Positions 8,962 through 18,118 of a stretch of 64,000 bases of DNA are shown here, in pieces. The position numbers and the translations under genes were made by a program. Positions within the stretch are counted from its first letter, which is position 1. Each line of letters starts with the position of its first letter. The DNA comes from Pseudomonas sp. CCI4.2 (GTDB lineage: Bacteria; Pseudomonadota; Gammaproteobacteria; Pseudomonadales; Pseudomonadaceae). The notes beneath the pieces are model-generated. The model saw only the letters and a list, made by a program, of their open reading frames with translations. It was not told the origin of the DNA and searched no databases. The stretch covers positions 4,512,501 to 4,576,500 of the forward strand of contig NZ_CP133781.1 in the NCBI RefSeq assembly GCF_034350045.1. The letters run 5' to 3'.

Positions 8962-10980
8962 TCAATGAACAGCGCTGAGTGTTTGCTCGCTCAGCAGCAG
9001 GACTTCGTCGCACTTGGGGCAGAACTCGTGTTCACCGTCGAGGTAGCCGTGAACCGGGCAAATGGAGAATGTCGGGGTCACAGTAAGGTACGGCAAACGG
9101 AAGCGCCCAAGAGCCTTGCGCACCAGTTGCTTGCAGGCTTGGGCCGAGGAAATCCGCTCGGCCATGTACAGGTGCAGCACCGTGCCGCCGGTGTATTTGC
9201 ATTGCAGTTCGTCCTGAAGTTCCAACGCCTCAAAGGGGTCATCGGTGAAACCCACTGGCAGTTGCGAAGAGTTGGTGTAATACGGTGCGTCAACGCTGCC
9301 CGCCTGAAGAATCTCGGGGTAACGCTTGCGGTCTTCCTTGGCAAAACGGTAAGTCGTGCCTTCCGCAGGGGTCGCTTCGAGGTTATACATATGGCCGGTT
9401 TCTTCTTGAAAACGCAGCAAGGTGGCGCGCACATGATCCAGCACATTCAAGGCGAATCGCCGACCGTCTTCGGTGTGCAAGCCGTCCTCGTCGCCCGTGA
9501 AGTTGCGGAGCATTTCATGCAGACCGTTAAGGCCGATGGTTGAAAAATGGTTACGCAACGTGCCCAGATAACGCTTGGTGTACGGGTACAAACCGGCATC
9601 CATGTGGTGTTGAATGACTTTGCGCTTGACCTCCAGGCTCTCCATCGCCAGTTCCATCAAGGTGTCCAGGCGCCGTAACAAGCCTTGGGTATCGCCCTTG
9701 AACACATGGCCCAATCGCGCGCAGTTCAAGGTCACCACGCCCAATGATCCGGTCTGTTCCGCCGAGCCGAACAAGCCACCGCCGCGTTTGAGCAACTCGC
9801 GGACATCCAGCTGCAAACGGCAGCACATTGAGCGCACCTGGTTGGGCAGCATGTCCGAGTTCAAAAAGTTCTGAAAATACGGCAGCCCGTAGCGCGCGGT
9901 CATCTCGAACAAGCGATCGGCGTTTTCACTGTCCCACGGAAAGTCATGGGTGATGTTGTAAGTCGGGATCGGAAAAGTGAACACCCGGCCCTTGGCATCC
10001 CCCGCCTGCATGACTTCGATGTAGGCACGGTTAAGCAGGTCCATTTCAACCTGCAAATCGCCATAGGCGTAGGGCATTTCCACGCCGGCAACCACAGGAA
10101 TTTGCTCGCGCAGGTCCTCTGGGCATACCCAGTCAAAGGTCAGATTGGTGAAGGGTGTTTGCGTGCCCCAACGGGAAGGCACATTGAGGTTGTAGATGAA
10201 CTCTTGCAACGCTTGGCGGACCGCTTCGTAGCTCAATTGGTCGTTGCGCACATAGGGCGCAAGGTAGGTGTCAAACGAGCTGAACGCTTGAGCGCCGGCC
10301 CATTCGTTTTGCAGGGTGCCGAGGAAGTTGACCATTTGCCCCAAGGCACTGCTCAGGTGCTGCGGCGGCCCGGCTTCGACACGGCCCGGCACACCGTTCA
10401 ACCCTTCATGGAGCAAGGTACGCAACGACCAACCGGCACAATAGCCGGCGAGCATGTCGAGGTCGTGGATATGCAGATCTGCCTCGCGGTGCGCCCGGCC
10501 AATGGCCTCGCTGTACACCTCATCCAGCCAGTAATTGGCCGTGACTTTGCCGGAGACATTGAGCACCAGTCCACCGAGGGAATAGCCCTGATTGGCGTTG
10601 GCCTGTACCCGCCAATCTTCGCGGGACAGGTACTCGTTCATCGACGCCGCCACCTCCACAATCGCCTTGCGGTCACGTCGCAAGCGTCCGTGCTGTTCGC
10701 GGTAGACGATGTAGGCACGCAGGGCCTGGAAAAAACCGGCATCCATCAAGGCCTGCTCGACCCGGTCCTGGATATGCTCGACATGCAGCTCAGCCACCTC
10801 CTCCACATGCATCAGCACCGCTTCAAGTAATTCCTCCGCCATGGCCGCATCGACGAAGTCATCGCTGGCACGACCGGCACCGATGATCGCCTGACGAATC
10901 TTGTCCGCATTGAAGGCGACCAGACTGCCATCGCGTTTGTGTAAACGGTTATACCCGACTGAAATCAACGTGCTCTGCAT
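8962..10980 (-). CDS. nrdD: Anaerobic ribonucleoside-triphosphate reductase, large part (NrdD)
   Basis: NrdD makes deoxyribonucleotides without oxygen. The 672-residue protein has an N-terminal ATP-cone (residues about 10-100, RDGSLVAFNADKIRQAI), the catalytic barrel with LHIHDLDMLAGYCAGWSL, the cysteine segments SMCCRLQLD and LNCARLG, and a C-terminal zinc site CPVHGY ... CPKCD. It stops at a TGA shortly after that site, before the glycyl-radical loop expected at the end of the family; that loop is encoded by the next small gene. I chose the ATG at 10980 because GGAGG lies 4 bp upstream; an ATG-less extension to 10995 adds five residues. An Anr-type box is 87 bp upstream. Confidence 0.93.
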   Translation of the reverse strand: MQSTLISVGYNRLHKRDGSLVAFNADKIRQAIIGAGRASDDFVDAAMAEELLEAVLMHVEEVAELHVEHIQDRVEQALMDAGFFQALRAYIVYREQHGRLRRDRKAIVEVAASMNEYLSREDWRVQANANQGYSLGGLVLNVSGKVTANYWLDEVYSEAIGRAHREADLHIHDLDMLAGYCAGWSLRTLLHEGLNGVPGRVEAGPPQHLSSALGQMVNFLGTLQNEWAGAQAFSSFDTYLAPYVRNDQLSYEAVRQALQEFIYNLNVPSRWGTQTPFTNLTFDWVCPEDLREQIPVVAGVEMPYAYGDLQVEMDLLNRAYIEVMQAGDAKGRVFTFPIPTYNITHDFPWDSENADRLFEMTARYGLPYFQNFLNSDMLPNQVRSMCCRLQLDVRELLKRGGGLFGSAEQTGSLGVVTLNCARLGHVFKGDTQGLLRRLDTLMELAMESLEVKRKVIQHHMDAGLYPYTKRYLGTLRNHFSTIGLNGLHEMLRNFTGDEDGLHTEDGRRFALNVLDHVRATLLRFQEETGHMYNLEATPAEGTTYRFAKEDRKRYPEILQAGSVDAPYYTNSSQLPVGFTDDPFEALELQDELQCKYTGGTVLHLYMAERISSAQACKQLVRKALGRFRLPYLTVTPTFSICPVHGYLDGEHEFCPKCDEVLLLSEQTLSAVH

Positions 10981-11066
10981 TCGGCCTCCATACACTACAT
11001 ATAGATATTCTTAGTTTCAAAAACACAACATGCAGTAAAGACTACGACCAAAGTGGGGGGCTGAAC

Positions 11067-11080
11067 TTGACCGAGGTCAA
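11067..11080 (-). promoter_or_regulatory. Anr/Dnr (FNR-type) box upstream of nrdD
   Basis: The palindrome TTGACCGAGGTCAA fits the FNR-family consensus TTGAY-N4-RTCAA in all fixed positions. It lies 87 bp upstream of the nrdD start, in the gap after ubiT. In Pseudomonas, Anr activates anaerobic genes through such sites, which fits class III ribonucleotide reductase. Confidence 0.8.
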
Positions 11081-11140
11081 CAATCGCCAGTAAAAAAACC
11101 GCGCTGGCGATCTTGAAAATGCGGTGAATTGAGGGAAGCG

Positions 11141-11611
11141 TTATCCCGCCGACAACCCCTTCCCTGCCCGCTCGAGATTGCGCCATAACCACACCGGCAA
11201 GACATCGGGGTCGAGGCTGTCGATCAGGTTTTTCATTGCCAATCCCAGCTCGGTATCGCCCTCAATGACTAACCTTCGGCGGAAAAACAGCGTGTCGGGG
11301 TCTTCCTGACGGCTGGCTAGGAGTAAGAACTCACGCCAGTTACCGCTGATGGTTACCTGTGCCGTAGCGTGCTCGGCAATCTGCAAGCCCTCATCGCCCA
11401 AGGTCAAGTTCCAGATCAAACCCAAGTCCGGTATTCGCAGGCATAACCAACGACCGCGCAGCAGCTCAAATTCACCCTCGCGCAATGGCTCGGCGAGACA
11501 GCGATTCAGCGACTGTTGCAACGCCAGGCGCTGCACGGCAAACGGCACCCGGCGCACCAGCGGTAATAGCCGGTCGGCGGCTTTCAACAGCCATTTTTTT
11601 CGGTTCAACAT
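11141..11611 (-). CDS. ubiT: Anaerobic ubiquinone biosynthesis accessory factor UbiT (SCP2 domain)
   Basis: The 156-residue protein has an SCP2 lipid-binding fold: hydrophobic N-terminus, LRIPDLGLIWNLTLGDEGL, TISGNWREFLLLASRQEDPDTLFFRRRL and the Asp/Glu-rich ELGLAMKNLIDSLD. UbiT of E. coli is known to bind ubiquinone precursors and to be needed for oxygen-independent synthesis with UbiU and UbiV. The start overlaps the end of ubiV by 7 bp. It is the last gene of a ubiU-ubiV-ubiT unit. Confidence 0.88.
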   Translation of the reverse strand: MLNRKKWLLKAADRLLPLVRRVPFAVQRLALQQSLNRCLAEPLREGEFELLRGRWLCLRIPDLGLIWNLTLGDEGLQIAEHATAQVTISGNWREFLLLASRQEDPDTLFFRRRLVIEGDTELGLAMKNLIDSLDPDVLPVWLWRNLERAGKGLSAG

Positions 11612-12495
11612 AGCCCGGCCTCCTCGACGCGCAACATGCCGGCCTGGCCATGCCAGTAACCGTTGCAGCCTTCGACGAACAACGGCGGCGTTTCTCCTGT
11701 CCGAACACGTTGATAGGCTTCGATCACCTCGGCCATGCCCTGGGCACGTGGACTCAGACGCAGCAGATCGGCACCGCAGGCCACCAAACCGGAATAATCA
11801 GCCAGCAGATTAGTCACCTGCGCTGACATCGTTTGGATACCGTTGAGGGTGAACAACGGCTGGCCTTCCTGACTGGTCAGGGCCAAACCGTCGGGGTAGT
11901 TGATGCAGCAGAACTGGCAATCGTCTTTGGGTCGGTTTTGCGCCCTGGCAGTGAAGCAGCGAGCGGAATAGGCCAACGGCAACTGCCCATAAGCGAAGAT
12001 TTCGATTTCCGGCACTTCACGGCCCAGCTCACCCACTTGCTCGATCACGTCACGTATCAGTGCCGCCGAACATTCCACCGGTGGCACCCAGCGGGTCATG
12101 CCGCAGTCCAGCAGTTGCGCCAGCGCATGGCCGTTGTACAGATTGAGCGCCGGGCCGCCAACGAAGGGTAAGTTGCGCTCGGCGAGAAGCTGCACGGCGC
12201 CCATGTCATTGGCTTCCACCAGTAACTGGCCGTTGTCGCACAGACGGCGCAGGGTGGAAAGCTCGGACGCGGCTTCGATCAGGGTCAGGCTGGAAAGCAC
12301 CAACTGCGCGTGGCTGCATTCTTGCAACTCACGGCCCAGACCCAGCCATTGGTCCAAGGAAAACGCCCGACGTTTCGAGCACACGGTTTCTCCCAGATAA
12401 ATCACGTCCAGGGGCAAGGTGGACATTTCTGCGTAAAAGTCACTGAGTTGCGCTTTGTCCCAATAAAACAGGACCGGTCCCAAGCTGAGCTTCAT
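11605..12495 (-). CDS. ubiV: O2-independent ubiquinone hydroxylation protein UbiV (U32 family)
   Basis: UbiU and UbiV form a complex with two [4Fe-4S] clusters that hydroxylates the quinone ring without oxygen. From the ATG at 12495 the protein has 296 residues, the family length. Candidate cluster ligands are Cys in GETVCSKRR near residue 39 and the later CFTARAQNRPKDDCQFC segment. The N-terminus LGPVLFYWDKAQL matches YhbV. The gene begins 10 bp after ubiU ends and overlaps ubiT. An in-frame extension to 12585 lies inside ubiU and was rejected. Confidence 0.9.
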   Translation of the reverse strand: MKLSLGPVLFYWDKAQLSDFYAEMSTLPLDVIYLGETVCSKRRAFSLDQWLGLGRELQECSHAQLVLSSLTLIEAASELSTLRRLCDNGQLLVEANDMGAVQLLAERNLPFVGGPALNLYNGHALAQLLDCGMTRWVPPVECSAALIRDVIEQVGELGREVPEIEIFAYGQLPLAYSARCFTARAQNRPKDDCQFCCINYPDGLALTSQEGQPLFTLNGIQTMSAQVTNLLADYSGLVACGADLLRLSPRAQGMAEVIEAYQRVRTGETPPLFVEGCNGYWHGQAGMLRVEEAGLC

Positions 12496-12505
12496 GTTCA
12501 GTCCC

Positions 12506-13501
12506 TTATTGCCATGATCGATGGTAGGCACCCAAGGTGGTCTGGTTACCTTCGGATAATCCGGCCAGCACCTGACGCCATTCATCCTTGACCCGAAAGT
12601 TGCTCGGCGAGCCGCGATGGGCGTCCAGCGCGGCGCGCCAGACGCGGGTCACTTGTTCGACGTAGGCCGGACTGCGCTGGCGGCCTTCGATTTTTACCGC
12701 TGCGACGCCGATGGCCGTCAGCTCCGGCAACAGGTCGAGGGTGTTGAGGCTGGTCGGTTCCTCCAGCGCATGAAAGCGCTTGCCGCCCACCAGAAAACGG
12801 CCTTTGCACAAGGTCGGATAGCCGGCGGGTTCGTCGGGGGTGTAGCGGTCAATCAAGACTTCACTCAAGCGCGCGCTCAAGCCGTGGGCGTCTTCGCTCC
12901 AACGGACGGCCTTGGCCGGTGAGCAGACCCCACAGAGATTCGGAGATTCGCCGGTGATATAGGAAGATAGGTGACAGCGCCCCTCGGCCATGATGCACAG
13001 ACTGCCAAAGCCGAAGACTTCGATCGGCACCGGGCTGGTGGTCACGACCTGACGCACTTGGGCCAATGACAGTACGCGCGGCAACACAGCGCGGCGAATT
13101 CCGTAGCGCTGCGCGTAGAACGCCAATGCGGTGGCATGGGTGGCCGAACCCTGGACTGATAGGTGTAACGCCAGTTGCGGGTGACGCTGACTGGCGTACT
13201 GCAAGACCCCGGGGTCGGCGGCGATCAGTGCGTCTACGCCCAAGTCAGCGGCGCGATCCACTGCCCGCTGCCAGCGCTGCCATCCCTTGGGCTGAGGGTA
13301 GGTATTGACCGCGACATAGAGTTTGCGTTTGTGTTGACGGATAAAGGCGACAGCGGCGTCGAACTGCTTGTCATCCATATTCAACCCGGCGAAATGCCGA
13401 GCATTGGTGTCATCACGAAAACCGACGTAAACGGCATCGGCGCCTTGGCGTACTGCGGCTTTAAGCGCAGGCAGATTCCCTGCCGGGCAGACCAATTGCA
13501 T
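12506..13501 (-). CDS. ubiU: O2-independent ubiquinone hydroxylation protein UbiU (U32 family)
   Basis: The 331-residue protein starts MQLVCPAGNLPALKAAVRQG and continues GADAVYVGFRDDTNARHF, typical of YhbU/UbiU. The cluster region reads GSLCIMAEGRCHLSSYITG then NLCGVCSPA, and VKIEGRQRSPAYV follows. It works with UbiV in hydroxylating ubiquinone precursors during anaerobic growth, which supports denitrification in Pseudomonas. It is the first gene of the ubiUVT unit, with an Anr-type box 67 bp upstream of the start. Confidence 0.92.
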   Translation of the reverse strand: MQLVCPAGNLPALKAAVRQGADAVYVGFRDDTNARHFAGLNMDDKQFDAAVAFIRQHKRKLYVAVNTYPQPKGWQRWQRAVDRAADLGVDALIAADPGVLQYASQRHPQLALHLSVQGSATHATALAFYAQRYGIRRAVLPRVLSLAQVRQVVTTSPVPIEVFGFGSLCIMAEGRCHLSSYITGESPNLCGVCSPAKAVRWSEDAHGLSARLSEVLIDRYTPDEPAGYPTLCKGRFLVGGKRFHALEEPTSLNTLDLLPELTAIGVAAVKIEGRQRSPAYVEQVTRVWRAALDAHRGSPSNFRVKDEWRQVLAGLSEGNQTTLGAYHRSWQ

Positions 13502-13567
13502 GGTTATTCCTCATCAGCTCAGGAGCGAAAATGCGCTGCAAGTCTAGTGATACCGACACGCACGGCC

Positions 13568-13581
13568 TTGACGGGAATCAA
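13568..13581 (-). promoter_or_regulatory. Anr/Dnr (FNR-type) box upstream of ubiU
   Basis: TTGACGGGAATCAA matches TTGAY-N4-RTCAA exactly and is centred about 73 bp upstream of the ubiU ATG. It fits anaerobic activation of ubiUVT by Anr. The site lies between ubiU and the 3' end of nnrS. Confidence 0.8.
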
Positions 13582-13660
13582 CAATAACCGTGGGAATTCA
13601 CGGCAAATGGTTTTCGGTTGCAGGCGCTTGACGGCGCCAATAGCGGGGCTCGCCTTCAGA

Positions 13661-14851
13661 TCATCCTGGACGGCCGTCAACGCGCGCCCGTAGCAGCATC
13701 GGCCCATAGCGCCAGACGTATACGACGAAGGCCAACGCCCAGCACAACCCCGCCAGCCACAAGGCCCCCAACGGAAAGAACAGCACCAACCCAACCCGGC
13801 TGAGGCACGCCAAGTTCAGCGCAATGAACGCCACCGTCATTCCTGCTGGCGGCTCGAGCGCACGGCCCGTATGCCCGAGACTGATCCGCGCGATCATGGC
13901 CAAAACCAGGCCGCCCATGGCGCCTACCGTCAGGCAATGCAGCACCAGGCTTGGCCGCACCGACACCCCAAAATGCCACAGCGCCATGCCCAAACAAGCC
14001 ACCGCCAACCAGCCATAGGCCAGGTGCAGCGACCATAGCAACGGCACGCGCCATAGCGCCCGATCATGCCAACGCACCAAACGTAACCCATGCCCGGCCG
14101 CCAGCACCGCAAATAACAATCCAACCCAGACGTTGGGGGTCAGCGCAGGTCCTGCGGCATACAGCACCGCCACCAACGGCGAGCCGATCAACAGCAGCCG
14201 GTCCAGCCACGGCCATGCCGTAACGCCCTCCTCCCGTCCGAGGCCCCGCTGGGTGAAAAACGGAATGATCCGTCCACCGATCAACCCCATCATCGCCGCC
14301 ACCAGCCAGATACCGGTCAATACACCCTGACGCTGCCAGTCTTCGCGGCCTTCTACTAAGCCGTACAAGGACAACCCGTCAGCCGAGGCCAGCAACAGCA
14401 GCATCAACACGATCGGGTAATTACGTTTCTGCCGCACCTTCCACAGGGTCAACCCCATCACTGCTGCGACGGCCAATGGAAACGCCAACTCCAGAACCAC
14501 GAGCAATGGCCATGGCACATTTGCCAGCCAGGCCACTCGTGCCAACACCCACAACAGCGCCAATGCCACCAACGGCCCGCCGCTGAGGCCCACACGACCG
14601 GTCCACGCCTGCACGGCCGTCAGCAAAAAGCCCGCGATAATCGCCAGGGCGAAGCCGAACAGTAATTCATGCCGGTGCCACGCCAGCCAGCCGCCTGCGG
14701 GTTGCCAACCCGAGAACAGGCCACTGAAAGCGGCCAGCCAAAGCGGCATGACCAGAAACGCCAACACACAGCCCGCCAGAAACAGTGGCCTGAAGGCCAG
14801 ACGGAACAGCGGCGCGCTCTCCATTGGTTTGCGGTGGTCAAGCACGTTCAT
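13661..14851 (-). CDS. nnrS: NnrS family membrane protein (nitric oxide response)
   Basis: The 396-residue protein has about twelve membrane segments and the NnrS hallmarks FRLAFRPLFLAGC near residue 15, GWLAWHRHELLFGFALAIIAGFLLTAVQ, GGRIIPFFTQRGL and LVLHCLTVGAMGGLVLAMIARISLGHTGR, with conserved His residues thought to bind heme and copper. NnrS proteins relieve nitrosative stress and are often under FNR/Dnr/NsrR-type control. A degenerate FNR-type box lies about 72 bp upstream. The gene is codirectional with ubiUVT but separated by 160 bp with its own box for ubiU. Confidence 0.88.
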   Translation of the reverse strand: MNVLDHRKPMESAPLFRLAFRPLFLAGCVLAFLVMPLWLAAFSGLFSGWQPAGGWLAWHRHELLFGFALAIIAGFLLTAVQAWTGRVGLSGGPLVALALLWVLARVAWLANVPWPLLVVLELAFPLAVAAVMGLTLWKVRQKRNYPIVLMLLLLASADGLSLYGLVEGREDWQRQGVLTGIWLVAAMMGLIGGRIIPFFTQRGLGREEGVTAWPWLDRLLLIGSPLVAVLYAAGPALTPNVWVGLLFAVLAAGHGLRLVRWHDRALWRVPLLWSLHLAYGWLAVACLGMALWHFGVSVRPSLVLHCLTVGAMGGLVLAMIARISLGHTGRALEPPAGMTVAFIALNLACLSRVGLVLFFPLGALWLAGLCWALAFVVYVWRYGPMLLRARVDGRPG

Positions 14852-14922
14852 AAAGTCACGCCCTTAATGGCTACTGGAGGAAAGTCCGAGTGCAATGATC
14901 GGGTATTACCGGTGACGTGTAT

Positions 14923-14936
14923 TTGTCACAGATCAA
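14923..14936 (-). promoter_or_regulatory. Degenerate Anr/Dnr-type box between nnrS and the MFS gene
   Basis: TTGTCACAGATCAA keeps TTG-N8-CAA and the right half-site ATCAA but has TTGTC in place of TTGAY. It is 72 bp upstream of nnrS and about 190 bp upstream of the divergent MFS gene, so it could serve either or both. The rest of the 275-bp gap shows no gene. Confidence 0.5.
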
Positions 14937-15126
14937 GCTAAGCCCAGTCACCCACAGGTGGTCGAGATGTTCACCCAGAGGTGCCAGCCATACTGCTGCG
15001 CCAACGAGTTGGCGCCACAGAAATACCGGTGTTCCATGACCATCTGCACATCTATTGATCCAGAGCAGGTTATTCATCATGGGGCAGGATTAGGTTTCGC
15101 TATTACCGCCAACCAAGGCCACCGCC

Positions 15127-16425
15127 ATGCCCCCTGCCTTCTCAGGAACTATCCCCGTGCGGTCCGAGCGACTGCACATGGGTTTTGTCGTCGCGTGGCT
15201 GTTTTGCGCCCTTTTCTACTTTGTGCAATACGCCCTGCGCTCGGCTCCCGGCGTGATGATGCCGGAGCTGACGTCGGCGTTTGGCCGGGATGTGGTGGCG
15301 GTCAGTGCGCTGGTGGGGCTTTATTACTACACCTACTCGGTGTTCTCGATCATTGCCGGTGCCGCGCTGGATCGGCTGGGCGCCAAGTACGTCATACCGG
15401 CCGGGATTATCATGGTTGCCCTCGGCGCGGCGATGTTTGGCCTGGGCGAGTTGCAGGTCGCGCAATTGGGTCGTTTGCTGCAAGGGGCCGGTTCGGCTTG
15501 CGCGTTCACCGGCGCGGTCTATTTGGCAACCCACGGTTTCCCGCCCCGCTATCTGGCCACCGCTGTCGGTTTTACTCAGTGCTTCGGCATGATGGGTGGC
15601 TTTGCCGGTCAGTTCGCAGTGGGGCCGATCATCCACGGCACCATCCCTTGGCAGCAGTTCTGGTTCATCGCCGCTGGATGCCTGTTCGTTATCGCTGTAT
15701 TGGTCATGTTCGTGACCCCCAAAGGCCACGACACCCGACCGGTCGGCAGCAGCAATTCCTTGGGTTCGGTGTTCGCCCCGTATAAAAAAGTCTTGAGCAA
15801 CCCGCAGTCATACCTGTGTGGATTCACTGCGGGCCTGTTGTTCCTGCCGACCACCATTGGCGACATGATCTGGGGCCTGCCGTTTCTGCGTGACGGGCTG
15901 TCGGTGGGCTACGCCGAAGCAGTGAACCGCAGCAGCATGATCCCCTTGGGTTGGGTCATCGGTTGCCCGCTGCTGGGTTATATCTCCGACCATCTTGGGC
16001 GGCGCAAGCCGGTATTGATCGGCGGCGCGCTGCTGATGCTGGTCGCCAGTGCCGCGATTCTTTACCTGCCGGCGGGCATCGCGCCGCCGTACGTGTTCGG
16101 CCTGCTGCTGGGCATTGGCTCGGGCGCTGCGATGATCCCTTACTCGATCATCAAGGAAGTTAACCCGGACAACGTAAAGGGCAGCGCCACCGGCGCGATC
16201 AACTTCCTGGTGTTCACCTTCAGCGCATTGCTCACCCCGGTATTCGGCCATCTGCTGGCCGGCATCGCCGACGGTCATCCCTTGAGCCTGCCGGTGTTTC
16301 AGCAAGCAGGCGCCTGGCTGCTGGGCGGCATTGTGATTGCCATCGTCCTGGCCATATTCCTGCTCGAAACCGGCCCAAAAGGCCACGCAAAAGCACGCCC
16401 GGTTGCCGTAATCGCCACCCCCTAA
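15127..16425 (+). CDS. MFS transporter
   Basis: This 432-residue protein has about twelve hydrophobic segments in two halves. The loop after helix 2 reads AGAALDRLGAKYVIPAG, the family's GxxxDRxG-type motif, and the second-half counterpart is GYISDHLGRRKPVLIGG. It resembles sugar-phosphate/organic-anion permeases more than the nitrate carriers NarK, whose signature nitrate motifs I do not see. It lies 46 bp before the flavin/ferredoxin oxidoreductase and PFOR genes and probably shares their transcript, which hints at a carboxylate substrate, but that is inference. The start at 15127 or an ATG at 15178 are both possible. Confidence 0.75.
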   Translation: MPPAFSGTIPVRSERLHMGFVVAWLFCALFYFVQYALRSAPGVMMPELTSAFGRDVVAVSALVGLYYYTYSVFSIIAGAALDRLGAKYVIPAGIIMVALGAAMFGLGELQVAQLGRLLQGAGSACAFTGAVYLATHGFPPRYLATAVGFTQCFGMMGGFAGQFAVGPIIHGTIPWQQFWFIAAGCLFVIAVLVMFVTPKGHDTRPVGSSNSLGSVFAPYKKVLSNPQSYLCGFTAGLLFLPTTIGDMIWGLPFLRDGLSVGYAEAVNRSSMIPLGWVIGCPLLGYISDHLGRRKPVLIGGALLMLVASAAILYLPAGIAPPYVFGLLLGIGSGAAMIPYSIIKEVNPDNVKGSATGAINFLVFTFSALLTPVFGHLLAGIADGHPLSLPVFQQAGAWLLGGIVIAIVLAIFLLETGPKGHAKARPVAVIATP

Positions 16426-16471
16426 AACTAGAAACACCTGGCCAGTCCGTTTAGCCGATGAGAGGCCCACC

Positions 16472-18118
16472 GTGAAATCCTTGAACCATGACATGAGTCC
16501 TGGCATTGACCTGACCAAGCGTCAGGTCACCGGTGCCGTGCGCATCAGCCATCCGGTCTATCACGACCTGCTCCCGCCCTGTAACGATGGCTGTCCGGCG
16601 GGGGAAAACATTCAGGCGTGGTTGGCCTTGGCCCAGGCGGGTGACTATCAGGCGGCGTGGCACAGCCTGATTGCTGACAACCCCTTCCCCGCCATCCACG
16701 GCCGGGTGTGCTACCACCCTTGCGAAACGGCCTGCAATCGTACTGAACTGGACAGCGGCGTTAGCATCCACGCTGTCGAGCGTTTCCTCGGCGACCAAGC
16801 CCTGGAACACGGCTGGACCGCCAAGGCCGCGCCCGCTACCGGCAAGCGCGTCCTGATCGTCGGCGCTGGGCCGTGCGGATTATCCGCCGCCTGGCACTTG
16901 GCGATGCGCGGTCATGCGGTAGAGATTTACGAGGCCGGCCCGGTCGCTGGTGGCATGTTGCATTTCGGGATACCGGCCTACCGTCTGCCCCGTGACGTGT
17001 TACATCAAGAGATTGCGCGTCTGGAAACCCTCGGCATCCGCATCGTGCTTAACCGCAAGGTCGATGATGTGTTGCTTGAGCAAACCAATGGCGGTTTCGA
17101 TGCGGTGCTGCTGTCGATTGGCGCGCAAGTCGGGCGCCACATCGACATCCCGGCCCGTGACGCCGTCAAGGTGTATGACGCAGTGAGTCTATTGCGCGCC
17201 GCCGGCACCGGGGAAAAACCGCTGTTGGGCCGTCGGGTGATGGTTTACGGCGGCGGCAATACCGCCATCGATGCAGCGCGTACTGCCCGCCGTCTGGGTG
17301 CCGAAGACGCGATGATCATTTATCACCGCGACCGCGAGCACATGTCAGCCCTGCCCTTCGAAACCGAAGAAGCGCTGGAAGAAGGGATCAAGATCCGTTG
17401 GCTGTCGAGCATCAAGGGCATCGACGGCCAAGGCATCAACGTTGAAAAAATGTCGCTGGACGCCGAGGGCAAAGCCCATCCCACGGGCGAGTTTGAAACA
17501 TTGCCCGCCGATGCGCTGATCCTCGCCTTGGGCTAGACCAGTGACACCGATTTCCTGCGCTTGGTCCCGGACCTGGTGTTCGCCGCCGACGGTACGCTGA
17601 TCGTCGGCGCAGGCATGCAGACCGGCCACGCTGGATTGTTTGCCGGTGGCGACGTGACTCCCGGCAACCGTACCGTGACTACCGCCACCGGCCATGGCAA
17701 ACACGCGGCTCGGCATATCGATGCCTGGCTCAACGGCCAAATCTGGACCGCCCCCGAACGTCATCCACTGGTGCATTTCAACGACCTGCACTTGCCGATC
17801 TACAGCGACGCCCTGCCCTCGCAGCAGAAATCCCTGGAGCTGGATGATCGGATCGGTTTTGCCGAAGTGGTCGGCGGACTCAGCGCCGCTCAGGCACAGC
17901 ATGAAGCCCGGCGCTGCTTGTCCTGCGGCAATTGCTACGAATGCGACAACTGCTTCGCTGCCTGTCCCGAGGACGCCATCATCAAGCTCGGGCCAGACGC
18001 TAGCTACGAGGTGAATATGGGCCTCTGCACCGGTTGCGCCGTGTGTTTCGATCAATGCCCCTGCCACGCCATCGATATGACCCTCGATGCCGCCGCCGCT
18101 GTGGAGAGTGCACGATGA
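16472..18118 (+). pseudogene. GltD-like FAD/ferredoxin oxidoreductase interrupted by one in-frame TAG
   Basis: The frame codes for a GltD-like flavoprotein: N-terminal Fe-S domain (CNDGCPAGENIQ, CYHPCETACNRTELD), FAD site GAGPCGLSAAWHLAMRG near residue 130, NADPH site YGGGNTAIDAARTARRLG, and a C-terminal 2[4Fe-4S] ferredoxin domain (CGNCYECDNCFAACP, CTGCAVCFDQCPC). A TAG at 17534-17536, right after DALILALG, splits it; the same frame continues intact to 18118. Relatives usually have Gln in this GQ/GxxxDTDF region, so a single CAG-to-TAG change is the likely cause. The start is GTG. Its end overlaps the pyruvate oxidoreductase start by 4 bp, so the pair was meant to be made together, passing electrons between ferredoxin/flavodoxin and NADP. 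Confidence 0.85.

Noticed and set aside
8959..8964. nrdD TGA as a selenocysteine or read-through codon joining it to the small glycyl-radical gene
   Set aside because: Reading on in the same frame gives only six residues before a TAA, and the small gene is in another frame with its own ribosome site.
9946..10830. 294-codon plus-strand frame opposite nrdD
   Set aside because: Antisense shadow of a conserved gene without family motifs or ribosome site.
15053..15066. TTGATCCAGAGCAG as an Anr box for the MFS gene
   Set aside because: Only the left half-site fits; the right half AGCAG differs too much from ATCAA.
15127..16425. MFS gene as a NarK nitrate/nitrite carrier because of the anaerobic neighbourhood
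   Set aside because: The nitrate signature motifs of NarK are not seen; sequence is of the general sugar-phosphate/anion permease type.
17534..17536. Pyrrolysine or programmed stop read-through at the TAG in the GltD-like gene
   Set aside because: No context or machinery visible; a single C-to-T change at a usual Gln position is simpler. Recorded as a nonsense mutation.
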